Shown here: positions 32,660 to 41,398 of the stretch, piece by piece
How the letters are laid out: each line of letters starts with the position of its first letter
Position numbering within the stretch: the first letter of the stretch is position 1
NCBI GenBank assembly: GCA_024698345.1
Contig: JAILRH010000080.1
Location: 1-57,462, forward strand
DNA from: Lachnospiraceae bacterium
Lineage (GTDB): Bacteria; Bacillota; Clostridia; Lachnospirales; Lachnospiraceae
Direction: 5' to 3'
Length of the DNA stretch: 57,462 nt
Notes under the pieces: generated by a model
What the model was told of the DNA's origin: nothing
The model's input: the letters and a program-made list of their open reading frames with translations, nothing else
Databases searched by the model: none
Translations under genes and position numbers: made by a program

Positions 32660-34690
32660 ATGGAAAATAAAACAGACATAAAAGCAGATGTCAGCAGGTA
32701 TTATCTTATGGTACTGTTGGTCAACTTCATTATAATTCTGACCGGAGTGGCAATTCTGTTTTATGAAGTGAAGATGGGGTGTACCGTTATTGCAGTTGCT
32801 TTTGTAACCCTTATTGTTAACGGGCTGCTGTTCGTTATAGTTTCCCCGGGTATTAACAGGGAACTGACAGAACACGGTACTGATTTCAACCAGGTACAAA
32901 GACAGATGATTCATGAACTTGAAGTACCATATTCATTGCTGGATGCCAAGGGCAGAATAATCTGGACAAATGATGCTTTTGATCAGATGGTTGAAAATGA
33001 AAAAAGCAGAAATAAGATGGTTGGTTCCATTTTTGCAGATATCAATCTTGAAGAACTAGAGTGGGTTGACGGAAGTGCAGAAAAAAGAATCAAATATGAA
33101 GAAAGTGAATTTAGGGTTGTCCTCAAGGAATTCAGACTGATGAGTGATTCTGACAGTGAGGAGAAACCGGAAGCAGATTTTATCAACATGTACATGTTTG
33201 ACGAGACTGAGATTTCGGCACTAAAGAAGCAGATCAGTGATGATAAGATGGTTACAGGTCTTATCTATATAGATAATTATGATGAAGCTTTGCAGAATGT
33301 TGAAAATGTCAGACGAACAATGATATTTGCTCTGGTTGAAAGAAAGATTCACAAGTATATTACATCCATGGACGGAATTGTTAAAAAACTTGAAAATGAC
33401 AAGTATTTTATTGCCGTAAAAGCAAAACAGGTTACAAAAATGCAGAGTGATAAGTTTTCGCTGTTAGATGATGTTAAGACAGTTAACATGGGAAATGATT
33501 TGCCTATTACTATCAGTATTGCGTTGGGACTTGGCGGAGATACATTTTCAAAGAATGAGGAAAATGCCAGAGCGGCCATGGATATGGCTCTTGGACGTGG
33601 TGGAGATCAGGCTGTTATCAAAGAAGGTGGCAAGATTTACTACTATGGTGGAAAGACAAAGAGTGTTGAGAAGAATACCCGAGTTAAAGCCCGAGTTAAG
33701 GCGCAGGCACTCAGAGAGCTTATGCTCACAAGAGATAACATTCTCGTTATGGGACACAAAGTCGGCGACATGGATTCTTTTGGGGCGTCGGTTGGTATAT
33801 ACAGAGCGGCAAAGGCGTTGGACAGAAATGTTCATATAGTAGTAAATGAAGTGAACAGCGCGGCAAAGCAGATGTTTGTCAAGTTTACTGAAGATGAGGG
33901 ATATGAGGAGGATTTGTTCCTTACAGGAGAGAGAGCTCTTGCAGTTGCAAACAAGAATACTCTTCTTATTGTTGTGGATGTAAACAGACCAAGTTACACA
34001 GAGTGTCCTGAACTGATTAAGAAGACGGGAAGTGTGGTTGTTCTTGATCATCACAGACAGAGTGCGGAAGTATTTGAGAATCCGTTGCTCTCATATATAG
34101 AGCCTTATGCATCCTCTGCATGTGAGATGGTATCTGAGATTTTGCAGTACATTGATGAAGGCGTCAAGCTCAAGCAGCAGGAAGCAGATGCCATGTATGG
34201 CGGAATAATGATAGACACAAATAACTTTACAAACAGAACAGGAGTCAGAACTTTTGAGGCGGCAGCTTTCCTTAGAAGAAATGGTGCAGATGTCACAAGA
34301 GTGAGAAAGATGTTCAGGGATGATATGGCAGATTACAAGGCAAAGGCCGTTGCCATTCAGAGTGCGGAAGTGTACAGGGAACAGTTTGCCATTGCGTCAT
34401 GTCCTTCAGAGGGAATAAGTATGCCTACTGTGGTAGGTTCGCAGGCAGCTAATGAATTGCTCAATATAAAGGGAATAAAGGCTTCATTTGTGTGCACGCC
34501 TTTCAATGATATGATTTATGTTAGCGCACGTTCCATTGATGACATCAATGTTCAGCTGATAATGGAAAAACTGGGGGGAGGCGGACACTTGAATCTTGCC
34601 GGAGCGCAGCTTACGGATTGTACAGTTACGGAAGCAATTTACAGAATCAAAGAAACAATTGACAATATGATAGAAGAGGGAGACTTATAA
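32660..34690 (+). CDS. gdpP: Cyclic-di-AMP phosphodiesterase GdpP
   Basis: 676 residues. Hydrolyses c-di-AMP to pApA and so tunes cell-wall and osmotic homeostasis. Two N-terminal membrane helices (about 12-58), a PAS-like domain (about 80-150), a degenerate GGDEF domain (about 190-325) and a DHH-DHHA1 module follow in the standard order. The catalytic motifs are complete: MGHKVGDMDSFGA (His366, Asp370, Asp372), VVVDVNRPS, VVVLDHHRQS (Asp463-His464-His465) and GGGGHLNLAGAQ near the end. AGGAG lies seven bases before the ATG. rplI starts 12 bases downstream and dnaB follows, the classical Firmicute order. Confidence 0.96.
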   Translation: MENKTDIKADVSRYYLMVLLVNFIIILTGVAILFYEVKMGCTVIAVAFVTLIVNGLLFVIVSPGINRELTEHGTDFNQVQRQMIHELEVPYSLLDAKGRIIWTNDAFDQMVENEKSRNKMVGSIFADINLEELEWVDGSAEKRIKYEESEFRVVLKEFRLMSDSDSEEKPEADFINMYMFDETEISALKKQISDDKMVTGLIYIDNYDEALQNVENVRRTMIFALVERKIHKYITSMDGIVKKLENDKYFIAVKAKQVTKMQSDKFSLLDDVKTVNMGNDLPITISIALGLGGDTFSKNEENARAAMDMALGRGGDQAVIKEGGKIYYYGGKTKSVEKNTRVKARVKAQALRELMLTRDNILVMGHKVGDMDSFGASVGIYRAAKALDRNVHIVVNEVNSAAKQMFVKFTEDEGYEEDLFLTGERALAVANKNTLLIVVDVNRPSYTECPELIKKTGSVVVLDHHRQSAEVFENPLLSYIEPYASSACEMVSEILQYIDEGVKLKQQEADAMYGGIMIDTNNFTNRTGVRTFEAAAFLRRNGADVTRVRKMFRDDMADYKAKAVAIQSAEVYREQFAIASCPSEGISMPTVVGSQAANELLNIKGIKASFVCTPFNDMIYVSARSIDDINVQLIMEKLGGGGHLNLAGAQLTDCTVTEAIYRIKETIDNMIEEGDL

Positions 34691-34702
34691 AGGAGACGTA
34701 CA

Positions 34703-35149
34703 ATGAAAGTAATACTATTAGAAGATGTAAAAGCATTAGGAAAAAAAGGTCAGGTAGTTAACGTCAATGACGGATATGCAAGAAATTTTATCCTTCCTAA
34801 GAAATTAGGAGTTGAGGCTACCAATAAGAATATGAACGATTTGAAGTTACAGAAAGCAAATCAGGACAAAGTCGCAGCAGAAAAATTGGCAGATGCAAAG
34901 GTGCTTGCTGAGAAATTAGAAAAAAGTTCAATTGAAATAAAGATAAAAGCAGGAACCGGGGACAAGGTGTTTGGTTCTATTTCTGCAAAAGAGATAGCTG
35001 CAGAAGTTAGCAAACAGCTGGGACTTGAAGTTGACAAGAAGAAAGTGCAGTTGCCGGAACCAATCAAGACTATGGGAGAACACACAGTAACAATCAAATT
35101 ACATACAGAAGTTACAGCAACATTAAAAGTTGAGGTAAAACCTTTATAA
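34703..35149 (+). CDS. rplI: Ribosomal protein L9
   Basis: 148 residues. 50S protein at the base of the L1 stalk. MKVILLEDVKALGKKGQVVNVNDGYARNFI is the conserved N-domain (signature G-x-x-G-x-x-x-x-V-x-x-G-Y-x-R-N); a long helix connects it to the C-domain, where GDKVFGSIS is recognisable. AAAGGAG precedes the ATG. It lies between gdpP and dnaB; the 76-base gap before dnaB contains a C-run/G-run pair (CCCCCCTCC, GGTGGGG) that could form a weak hairpin. Confidence 0.97.
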   Translation: MKVILLEDVKALGKKGQVVNVNDGYARNFILPKKLGVEATNKNMNDLKLQKANQDKVAAEKLADAKVLAEKLEKSSIEIKIKAGTGDKVFGSISAKEIAAEVSKQLGLEVDKKKVQLPEPIKTMGEHTVTIKLHTEVTATLKVEVKPL

Positions 35150-35225
35150 CTAAGAAGCAGATGCCCCCCTCCTCTAAACAAAGTGAAGGTGGGGATGAGC
35201 AGATGAAAACTGAAAGGTAAATAAG

Positions 35226-36563
35226 ATGGAAGAATCAACAATAAAACAGATAATGCCTCACAGCATGGAAGCAGAGCAGGCAGTGATCGGTTCCATGCTT
35301 ATGGATGTTGAGGCTATTCCGGCAGCTACAGAGAAACTGTCAGGATTTGATTTCTACAACAAACAGTATGCAGCAATGTTTGACGCCATGGTTGATTTAT
35401 ATAATGAAGGAAAGACCTGTGATCTGGTTACGGTGAAGGCTCGCCTTGAGGAGAACAATGTACCGTCAGAAGTCATCAGTTTGGATTTTATCAGGGAGAT
35501 TGTGGCAGGCGTTCCCACTTCTGCCAACATCAAACATTATGCAGAGATAGTGTATGAGAAGTCGGTTCTCAGAAATCTTTTGAGAACAAATCTCGAAATC
35601 AACAATGCAATATATGCAGGTAACGATAAGTTAGACAATATTTTGAGTGATACTGAAAAGAGAATATTCGACATACTTCAGAAGAGAGACAGCGGAGAGA
35701 TTGTGGGAATCAGGAAAGTTGTTCTGAATGTTTTGGAGAAGATGGAAAGAGCTGCGCAGACCAGCGGAGTTATCACCGGACTTCCAACGGGATTCATTGA
35801 TTTGGACAATCAGCTGTCGGGACTTCAACCTTCGGATTTTATTCTTGTGGCCGCAAGACCTTCTGTTGGTAAGACAGCATTTATCCTTAACATCACTGAA
35901 CATATGGCACTTAAAAAAGGCGTTCCTGTAGCTATATTTAGTTTGGAAATGTCAAAGGAACAGTTAATAAACCGTGTTATGGCGCAGCATTCAATGGTAG
36001 ACTCACAGAAAATCAGAGTCGGAAACTTAAACGACAACGAATGGGCTAAAATAATGGAAACTGCCGATGTTGTCGCCAATTCAGAAATAATAATAGATGA
36101 TACTCCGGGTATTTCAATCGGAGAACTCAGATCAAAATGCAGAAAGCTCAAACTTGAAAAAGATATTCAGATAGTAATTATCGATTACCTTCAGCTTATG
36201 AGCGGTACAGGAAAAGAATCCAGCCGTGAGCAGGAAATATCTGTTATCTCGAGATCTCTCAAAGGAATTGCCAGAGAGTTGAACGTACCCGTAATAGCAT
36301 TATCCCAGCTTAACCGTGCCGTAGAGACAAGACCTGACAAGAAACCAATCATGGCAGACTTAAGAGAGTCGGGATCTATCGAGCAGGATGCTGACGTTAT
36401 TATGCTTCTTAGCAGAAAGTATAACGAAGAGGAAAAGATAGAAGACAGAAATACAATCATAGTAAACGTAGCAAAACAAAGAAATGGCCCGGTTGGAGAG
36501 ATAGAGTTATTGTGGATTCCACAGTATACAAAGTTCCAGAGCAAGGCCCGAGAGGTTATATAG
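35226..36563 (+). CDS. dnaB: Replicative DNA helicase
   Basis: 445 residues. Hexameric helicase that unwinds the fork (called DnaC in Bacillus). The N-terminal domain begins MPHSMEAEQAVIGSMLMD. The RecA-like core shows Walker A AARPSVGKTAF (about residues 206-216), SLEMSKEQL, the Walker B IVIIDYLQLMSG and DLRESGSIEQDADVI. The C-terminal GPVGEIELLWIPQYTKF is typical. GGTAAATAAG precedes the ATG, a modest site. It ends the gdpP-rplI-dnaB operon and is followed by an extensive inverted-repeat region. Confidence 0.97.
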   Translation: MEESTIKQIMPHSMEAEQAVIGSMLMDVEAIPAATEKLSGFDFYNKQYAAMFDAMVDLYNEGKTCDLVTVKARLEENNVPSEVISLDFIREIVAGVPTSANIKHYAEIVYEKSVLRNLLRTNLEINNAIYAGNDKLDNILSDTEKRIFDILQKRDSGEIVGIRKVVLNVLEKMERAAQTSGVITGLPTGFIDLDNQLSGLQPSDFILVAARPSVGKTAFILNITEHMALKKGVPVAIFSLEMSKEQLINRVMAQHSMVDSQKIRVGNLNDNEWAKIMETADVVANSEIIIDDTPGISIGELRSKCRKLKLEKDIQIVIIDYLQLMSGTGKESSREQEISVISRSLKGIARELNVPVIALSQLNRAVETRPDKKPIMADLRESGSIEQDADVIMLLSRKYNEEEKIEDRNTIIVNVAKQRNGPVGEIELLWIPQYTKFQSKAREVI

Positions 36564-36566
36564 AAC

Positions 36567-36588
36567 TTCAAAATGTATACATTTTGAA
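36567..36588 (+). promoter_or_regulatory. Perfect 22-base palindrome three bases after the dnaB stop
   Basis: CAAAATGTATACATTTTG with TT and AA flanks; an exact palindrome centred on GTATAC. Size, centre and distance from the stop codon resemble the palindrome after tatD. Confidence 0.75.
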
Positions 36589-36617
36589 ACGTTCATACGC
36601 AGTTTTCAGAATACTCT

Positions 36618-36878
36618 GCGCATCAAGCAAATGTTTTCTTAAAACTGTTCGTCAAGTACTAGTTTTTAACTTCATAATAATAATGATTACTCGTCCGTTC
36701 CAATTCACGAGTTTTCTTGATGAAAACTCGTTCAATCAGATAACTCTCAAGGAGAGTTATCAAGCGAAAGTGATTGTTTACAATCACGAAAGCGTACGTG
36801 ACTTCGTATCATTATTATTATTTCAGAAAAACTATGTACTTGATTCAATGTTTTAGCGAAAACCATTTGATTGAATGC
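36618..36878 (+). ncRNA. Nested inverted-repeat region; candidate structured RNA or palindromic element
   Basis: Arms pair from outside to inside: 36620-36638 with 36858-36878; 36652-36667 with 36827-36843 (16 pairs, one bulge); 36674-36686 with 36809-36821 (13 perfect pairs). The enclosed core holds three further perfect hairpins: ACGAGTTTTC/GAAAACTCGT (36707-36731), GATAACTCTC/GAGAGTTATC (36739-36761) and GTGATTG/CAATCAC (36770-36787). CTCGT at 36690-36694 can compete for the ACGAG arm. The result is one multi-branched structure of about 260 bases. No long-lived reading frame is supported. Whether it is transcribed as a separate RNA is unknown; read-through from dnaB would include it. Confidence 0.55.
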
Positions 36879-36898
36879 TCTCAGAGAGAGTTATAAAC

Positions 36899-36950
36899 AA
36901 AAGTGCATCTTTCAATATACAAATATGTATGTTGCAAGATGCACTTTTTG
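36899..36950 (+). terminator. Strong terminator closing the dnaB region
   Basis: AAAAGTGCATCTT / AAGATGCACTTTT with a continued stem CAATATAC / GTATGTTG above a mismatch, then a T-rich tail. Confidence 0.88.
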
Positions 36951-37021
36951 TTTATATGACATCATTCCCGAGCAACTGACACCGGGGACAAAAACAGACA
37001 AATAATAATCCGCTTAAAATA

Positions 37022-37050
37022 TTGAAGAAATAAAATAGGCAAAGTATTCT
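37022..37050 (+). promoter_or_regulatory. Promoter of the MerR-type regulator
   Basis: TTGAAG, 17 bases, TATTCT, about 90 bases before the start codon. Confidence 0.55.
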
Positions 37051-37141
37051 GAAAGTATGAGGTCGAGAAGTGTTTCTACTCAATAAAAAGCTTGCAAATA
37101 TAAAAGTTAAGGCAAAATTAAAGAAAGGCGGATTATTATTT

Positions 37142-37846
37142 ATGAACGAAAAAAGATATATCATCTCGGATGCGTCAAAAATGTTAGAGGCGGAATCGCA
37201 TGTATTGAGATACTGGGAAGAAGAACTGGAAATAAAGATACCAAGAAATGAGATGGGACACAGATATTATACGGAAAATCATATCAACCTTTTGCGAAAT
37301 GTCCGTGATCTGAAGAAACAGGGCTATGGGCTTAGGACTATCAGAATGATGATAGGAAGTGAGCAGAAAGATTTGCCGGAAGAAAAAAGTCAAATTAGTA
37401 AGATGGAACAGTTCAAAGAGATAATGGGAGAGATTGTTTCAAAAGCATTAAAGGAAAATGTTAATGAACTGGGTAAAAGCATACAGTCAGGAATAAACTA
37501 TGGAATAAAAAATGAATTGCAGTTACAGTTAAAACAAAAAGAAGAGCGTGACGAAGAAAGATTTCGAAGATTGGATGAAATAATAAGAAGTAAACAGAAT
37601 AAAAACAGGGGTAAATTTAAAACAAATAATGAACAATATGAACAGAAAAGGAAAAAAGTCTGTTTGGAGGAATCAAAAAGGCTCCAAAACCGGTTTGAAA
37701 AAAGGTTAAAAATGAACAAAGTGTTAACACAAAGTAAACAAAAAGAAAAGGATACGGTTCCAAAATGGGTAAAAATGACGGTAAAATGCATAAAAACCAG
37801 TTCAAAAGATAACTTCCGGAAACGGTTCTTTGTGCAAAGTGTATAA
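37142..37846 (+). CDS. MerR-type DNA-binding protein with basic C-terminal tail
   Basis: 234 residues. An N-terminal MerR helix-turn-helix (about 5-75) reads YIISDASKML, HVLRYWEEELEI, GHRYYTENHINLL and LKKQGYGLRTIRMMI. The remainder is a coiled coil without the ligand-binding domain of metal or drug regulators, then a highly basic tail (KRKKVCLEESKRLQNRFEKR and onward). The layout resembles RacA-like chromosome-anchoring or regulator proteins. The frame is open to 37070, but ATG 37142 gives the normal start; its ribosome site (AAAGGCGG) is rather distant. It stands directly upstream of the Tad pilus genes and may control them, or may work on its own. Confidence 0.75.
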   Translation: MNEKRYIISDASKMLEAESHVLRYWEEELEIKIPRNEMGHRYYTENHINLLRNVRDLKKQGYGLRTIRMMIGSEQKDLPEEKSQISKMEQFKEIMGEIVSKALKENVNELGKSIQSGINYGIKNELQLQLKQKEERDEERFRRLDEIIRSKQNKNRGKFKTNNEQYEQKRKKVCLEESKRLQNRFEKRLKMNKVLTQSKQKEKDTVPKWVKMTVKCIKTSSKDNFRKRFFVQSV

Positions 37847-37882
37847 AGAAACGGTTCAAATTAAAAAAAATTAAAACAAATG

Positions 37883-37911
37883 TTGCAAAAAGTTCAAAAA
37901 GGGTTTATAAT
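37883..37911 (+). promoter_or_regulatory. Main promoter of the Tad pilus locus
   Basis: TTGCAA, 17-base spacer, perfect TATAAT; 51 bases upstream of the prepilin peptidase start. Confidence 0.75.
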
Positions 37912-37961
37912 AAAGTTACGTTAAAGGTGAAGCAAATAAAAGACGACAAGGAGGACCCAAG

Positions 37962-38642
37962 ATGACTTATTACTTGATTGGAGGAGGTCTTGGCACACTC
38001 TCTGGTTTGATGCTCTACTTCTTGGCACTTCACCATTTGAAGGTTAGAAGCGAGTTTGACAAAAAGGACATTTACAACAAAATAAAGAACAGACGATATG
38101 CTTTTGTGTGGATACTCATCACAGTGCTTATGTTCGAGGTCATTACATATTGCGAACTGGAAAGAATAGATGGAACGTTTTACATGTGTTGGCACTTGAT
38201 TAGAGTTACAATTTTTGCGATGTTTGCGATTGATGTTTCTGCAGTAGATTTGATGATTAGAAGGATTCCAAACACGGCGTTGTTAGCGATGATTTTTCTT
38301 GAAATTATGGAACTTACAGTTGAAGTTGTTGTGTTGGGACAGGATATAGTTGAGACTGTTTTCAAAGCTTTGTTTGGTGCAGCTATCGCATATGCGGTAT
38401 TCTCTTTCCCGTCAGCTTTCAAATTGGCCATAGGGGTCGGGGATATCAAGTATAGCATTGTACTTGGATTTATGTTAGGCTTCTTCAATTTCTTTGAAGC
38501 AATGGCGGTTATGGCTTTCGCAAGTATTCTGTTTTGGATTTATTTAAAGGTGTTCAAAAAAGGTAATCTTAAAACCGCAGCTCCAATGGGACCGTTCTTA
38601 TCGGCAGGTGCCATGGCTGCATTGTTAGCTCCGATTTTTTAA
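37962..38642 (+). CDS. tadV: A24 family prepilin peptidase of the Tad/Flp system (TadV/CpaA-like)
   Basis: 226 residues and about six membrane helices. An aspartyl protease that trims the leader of Flp pilins and pseudopilins. Two catalytic aspartates are in the family context: Asp96 in VDLMIRRIPN and Asp161 in GVGDIKYS. It lacks the N-terminal methyltransferase domain of PilD, as expected for TadV. AAGGAGG precedes the ATG. First gene of the pilus locus, just upstream of its pilin substrate. Confidence 0.9.
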   Translation: MTYYLIGGGLGTLSGLMLYFLALHHLKVRSEFDKKDIYNKIKNRRYAFVWILITVLMFEVITYCELERIDGTFYMCWHLIRVTIFAMFAIDVSAVDLMIRRIPNTALLAMIFLEIMELTVEVVVLGQDIVETVFKALFGAAIAYAVFSFPSAFKLAIGVGDIKYSIVLGFMLGFFNFFEAMAVMAFASILFWIYLKVFKKGNLKTAAPMGPFLSAGAMAALLAPIF

Positions 38643-38659
38643 TCGGCAGAGTGTTAGTA

Positions 38660-38705
38660 CTATATCGGGCGAAGCCCGTATAGATAAATTTTCGGCATGG
38701 CCGAA
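38660..38705 (+). other. Two hairpins in the leader of the pilin gene
   Basis: CTATATCGGGC/GCCCGTATAG (38660-38683, one bulge) and TTCGGC/GCCGAA (38691-38705). Neither has a T-run, so RNA processing or protection of the pilin message is more likely than termination. Confidence 0.6.
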
Positions 38706-38742
38706 GGGTGAAAAAAATATAAAATTTAAGGAGGACTCACCA

Positions 38743-38913
38743 ATGAGAGAAATGATGAAATTTTTAAAGGATGAAGATGGACAGGGTATGGTAGAATATG
38801 GTCTTATTATCGGATTAATCGCTGTAGCAGTTATCGCAGCATTAGGAATCATGGGACCAAGAGTTGCTGGATTATTCAACAAGGTTAACGGAACATTACC
38901 AGATGCTGGCTGA
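38743..38913 (+). CDS. flp: Flp family type IVb pilin
   Basis: 56 residues, the usual tiny size of Flp pilins. A short charged leader (MREMMKFLKDEDG) is followed by the processing motif QGMVEYGLII: cleavage after Gly13 leaves Glu at +5 and Tyr at +6, exactly as in Flp/Fap pilins. A hydrophobic helix (LIIGLIAVAVIAALGIM) forms the filament core, and the C-terminus is VNGTLPDAG. AAGGAGG lies eight bases before the ATG, a strong site. The gene sits between stable hairpins and a terminator, suiting a highly expressed structural subunit. Confidence 0.95.
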   Translation: MREMMKFLKDEDGQGMVEYGLIIGLIAVAVIAALGIMGPRVAGLFNKVNGTLPDAG

Positions 38914-38937
38914 TCAATCTAGTAAATTAGTTTAACG

Positions 38938-39005
38938 TTGAGAACGTGGTTCTCAAAAACTTGTTAAGTGGAGAGACCTTTAAATAGGTTTCTCCATTTT
39001 TCTTT
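38938..39005 (+). terminator. Hairpin pair after the pilin gene, partial terminator
   Basis: TTGAGAAC/GTTCTCAA (38938-38956), then GGAGAGACCT/AGGTTTCTCC (38970-38995) followed by ATTTTTCTTT. The second has terminator form. Incomplete termination here would give more pilin than assembly-protein mRNA. Confidence 0.75.
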
Positions 39006-39028
39006 ATTATTGAAATGAGGTGTGTGTA

Positions 39029-39454
39029 GTGAACGTATTGAGACGATTACATAGTAGAGAAAAAGGACAAGCTATGGTTGAGTTTGCACTGGTACTACCT
39101 ATTTTGATTGCGCTAGTATGTGGGATAATGGACTTTGGGTGGTTATTTTTTAACTATCTATCTTTACAAAATGCTACCAGAGAAGGTGCAAGAAGAGCCT
39201 GTGTAATATCGCAGATGGATGATCCTCAAGGTACGGTGACAGAGGTTATTGAACAGAATTTACCGGAAGGACTTAGGAAAGGCCTTGTCGTAGAGGTTAC
39301 TTATACATCGGACTCTGATAGAACGCAAGGCGATGTAATAGTTAGGGCTAAATCTAATATTTATTTTCTTACACCGGTTTTAGGAACGGTCTATAAAGAG
39401 GAAAAAGGTGGTAAAAGAATATCAGCGGAATTAACAATGAAGGTAGAATCATAA
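39029..39454 (+). CDS. tadE: TadE-like minor pilin (pseudopilin)
   Basis: 141 residues. The N-terminus REKGQAMVEFALVLPILIALVCGIMDFGW is the TadE signature: a prepilin-type cleavage site with Glu at +5 and a hydrophobic helix, followed by NATREGARRACV. The soluble C-terminal part is short. GTG 39029 is preferred, eight bases after TGAGG; the frame also offers GTG 39020. TadE proteins are minor components processed by TadV. First gene after the pilin terminator. Confidence 0.9.
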   Translation: MNVLRRLHSREKGQAMVEFALVLPILIALVCGIMDFGWLFFNYLSLQNATREGARRACVISQMDDPQGTVTEVIEQNLPEGLRKGLVVEVTYTSDSDRTQGDVIVRAKSNIYFLTPVLGTVYKEEKGGKRISAELTMKVES

Positions 39455-39506
39455 AATTCATTATTTGTGACGAAAATATAATTACATAAAGAAAGGCAGA
39501 AGTTAT

Positions 39507-40202
39507 ATGAAAAGAGTATATTTAATAGCATTGGTAGTTGCACTTATGGCAGGATCTGCAACATTTGCATTTGCAAAACAATTGATTGATAGTTCAAAGA
39601 TTGAAGGTAGGGCAACACAGGAAGTATTGGTTGCACTTGTTGATATTCCGGCAGGAGCAACAATAAACAAAGAGAAAAAAGATGAAATGTTTGTTACAAA
39701 GAAGATAGTAGTGGATTTTGTTGTCCCTCAGCATGTATCTAAGATTGAAGAAATTGATGGATGCGTTGTAAGAGCTCCGATTTTAGCAAACGAACAGCTG
39801 AGCAAAACAAAGTTTGTTGCACAGAATAGTGGTGAAGCAGGATTGTCATACGACTTAAAAGAAGGAGAAGTTGCATACAGTATTGCTGCTTCAGGCGTTC
39901 AGGGTGTTGACGGATACATTCAGGAGGGCGACTCGATTGACATCATTGCAAATGAAGGTGTTTTATTTGAAAACCTTGAGGTATTAAAGGTTGCAACAAA
40001 TCAGGAGGCTACAGAGGCTAAGGATGGTGAAAAAACAGTAACCAGATATACTTCATTTACACTTCGTATTACTCCGGATATCGCAGAAGAGATATATAAG
40101 ATGGAACAGGATACAGCGGGTCAGTTTAAGTTTATTCTTCACGCAAAAATTGACTCACCTTCAGCTGATATGGCCGCTGAAGATACTGACGCAGCAGAAT
40201 AA
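39507..40202 (+). CDS. cpaB: Flp pilus assembly protein CpaB/RcpC (SAF domain)
   Basis: 231 residues. An N-terminal membrane helix (about 5-23) and a SAF domain beginning VLVALVDIPAGATI, then the RcpC/CpaB domain with LKEGEVAYSIAASGVQGVDGYIQEGDSID. In monoderm Tad systems it replaces outer-membrane functions by sitting at the outer membrane face of the machine. AAAGG precedes the ATG. Acidic C-terminal tail. Confidence 0.88.
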   Translation: MKRVYLIALVVALMAGSATFAFAKQLIDSSKIEGRATQEVLVALVDIPAGATINKEKKDEMFVTKKIVVDFVVPQHVSKIEEIDGCVVRAPILANEQLSKTKFVAQNSGEAGLSYDLKEGEVAYSIAASGVQGVDGYIQEGDSIDIIANEGVLFENLEVLKVATNQEATEAKDGEKTVTRYTSFTLRITPDIAEEIYKMEQDTAGQFKFILHAKIDSPSADMAAEDTDAAE

Positions 40203-40225
40203 TTTACTAGAAGGAGTAATATATT

Positions 40226-41368
40226 ATGGAAAATATAAAAATTGTAGTAGTTTCAGAGGAAACATCATTAAGAGTTAGTGTTAAGAAAAAAATAGTTGAT
40301 AAGAATATTCTCATTGTAGGATATGCAGATTTTAATGAAGATTCAAAATTAAAGATTGAAGGTTTATTCCCGGATATGGTAATAATTGCAGCTAAGGTAC
40401 CAATTCAGAAGTCTATCTTTGATTTTATCGAGAGCATGAAGTTCCAGAGTAAAGGCTGTTCTGTAGTTTTGGCAACAGATCAGGTTAGCGTTGATCTTGT
40501 AAACTTTGCTGCAAGATATGGAATAAGACAGGTACTTTCGTTAGATGGAAGTGATGAAGAATTCTGTCGTGTAATTGCAGAGGTTCATGAATTTGAAAAG
40601 AAGATTCAGACACAGTTGAATATTCAGAAGAGGGTTAGATCGAAAGTTATAGCATTTTTTGGATGTAAAGGTGGAGTTGGTAAGTCGATGCTTGCAACTA
40701 ACACAGCAGTTGCACTTGCAAAACGTGGAGCAAAAGTAATGCTTCTTGATTTTGACCTTGCATTCGGAGAACAGCATTTGTTATTGGATTTGGATCCGAA
40801 AGATACAATTGTAGAATTAGCACAAGATCCTGAAGGTATTTCAATTGAGAGAGTAAATGCTTTTAGTACACTTCATTCATCAGGTGTTAGTTTATTAGCA
40901 TGTCCAAAGAGCCCTGAATATGCTGAGTATGTTTCCGCAGAAAACATTACAGCTATTATTCGTAGTGTAAGACCATATTATGAGTACATAATTATTGATG
41001 CAGCAAATAACTTCAGTGATGAATCGATTGCTGCACTTGAAAACTGTGATGAGATTATGATTGTAAGCAATCCTGATATTTTGTCATTGAAAGCAGCTAA
41101 AAATGCTATAAATATTTTGGGGCAGTTGCAGATTAAAGAAAAGGCAAGAATTCTTATAAATAAGGATGCAACACCTACACTTATCAAAGCAAAAGATTTT
41201 GAGCAGATGTTAGAAATGCCTATATACGCAAGTTTCAGTTTTGACTATAAGACTGTAAATGGAAGTATAAATAAAGGAGAACCATTTATTTTAAGATCTT
41301 CAAGAGCGGTAATTTGTAGAGAGGTAAATGCATTTGTTCAGAAGATTATTGCAGATAAGAAAGATTAA
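40226..41368 (+). CDS. tadZ: TadZ/CpaE pilus localisation ATPase
   Basis: 380 residues. An atypical receiver-like domain (about 1-125; VVVSEETSLRVSVKKKI) lacks an obvious phospho-acceptor context; a ParA/MinD-type ATPase follows with the deviant Walker A GCKGGVGKS (146-154) and LLDFDLAFGEQHLLLDL. TadZ marks the polar site where the Tad pilus is built in other bacteria. AGAAGGAG precedes the ATG. It sits between cpaB and tadA in the standard order. Confidence 0.92.
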   Translation: MENIKIVVVSEETSLRVSVKKKIVDKNILIVGYADFNEDSKLKIEGLFPDMVIIAAKVPIQKSIFDFIESMKFQSKGCSVVLATDQVSVDLVNFAARYGIRQVLSLDGSDEEFCRVIAEVHEFEKKIQTQLNIQKRVRSKVIAFFGCKGGVGKSMLATNTAVALAKRGAKVMLLDFDLAFGEQHLLLDLDPKDTIVELAQDPEGISIERVNAFSTLHSSGVSLLACPKSPEYAEYVSAENITAIIRSVRPYYEYIIIDAANNFSDESIAALENCDEIMIVSNPDILSLKAAKNAINILGQLQIKEKARILINKDATPTLIKAKDFEQMLEMPIYASFSFDYKTVNGSINKGEPFILRSSRAVICREVNAFVQKIIADKKD

Positions 41369-41398
41369 TGAACGGCACTGAAAGCGAGGTGACTTAAT

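Noticed and set aside
36512..36856. 115-codon frame overlapping the dnaB end
   Set aside because: It starts inside dnaB, has no ribosome site, and its sequence is dictated by the nested palindromes; the translation has no domain-like pattern.
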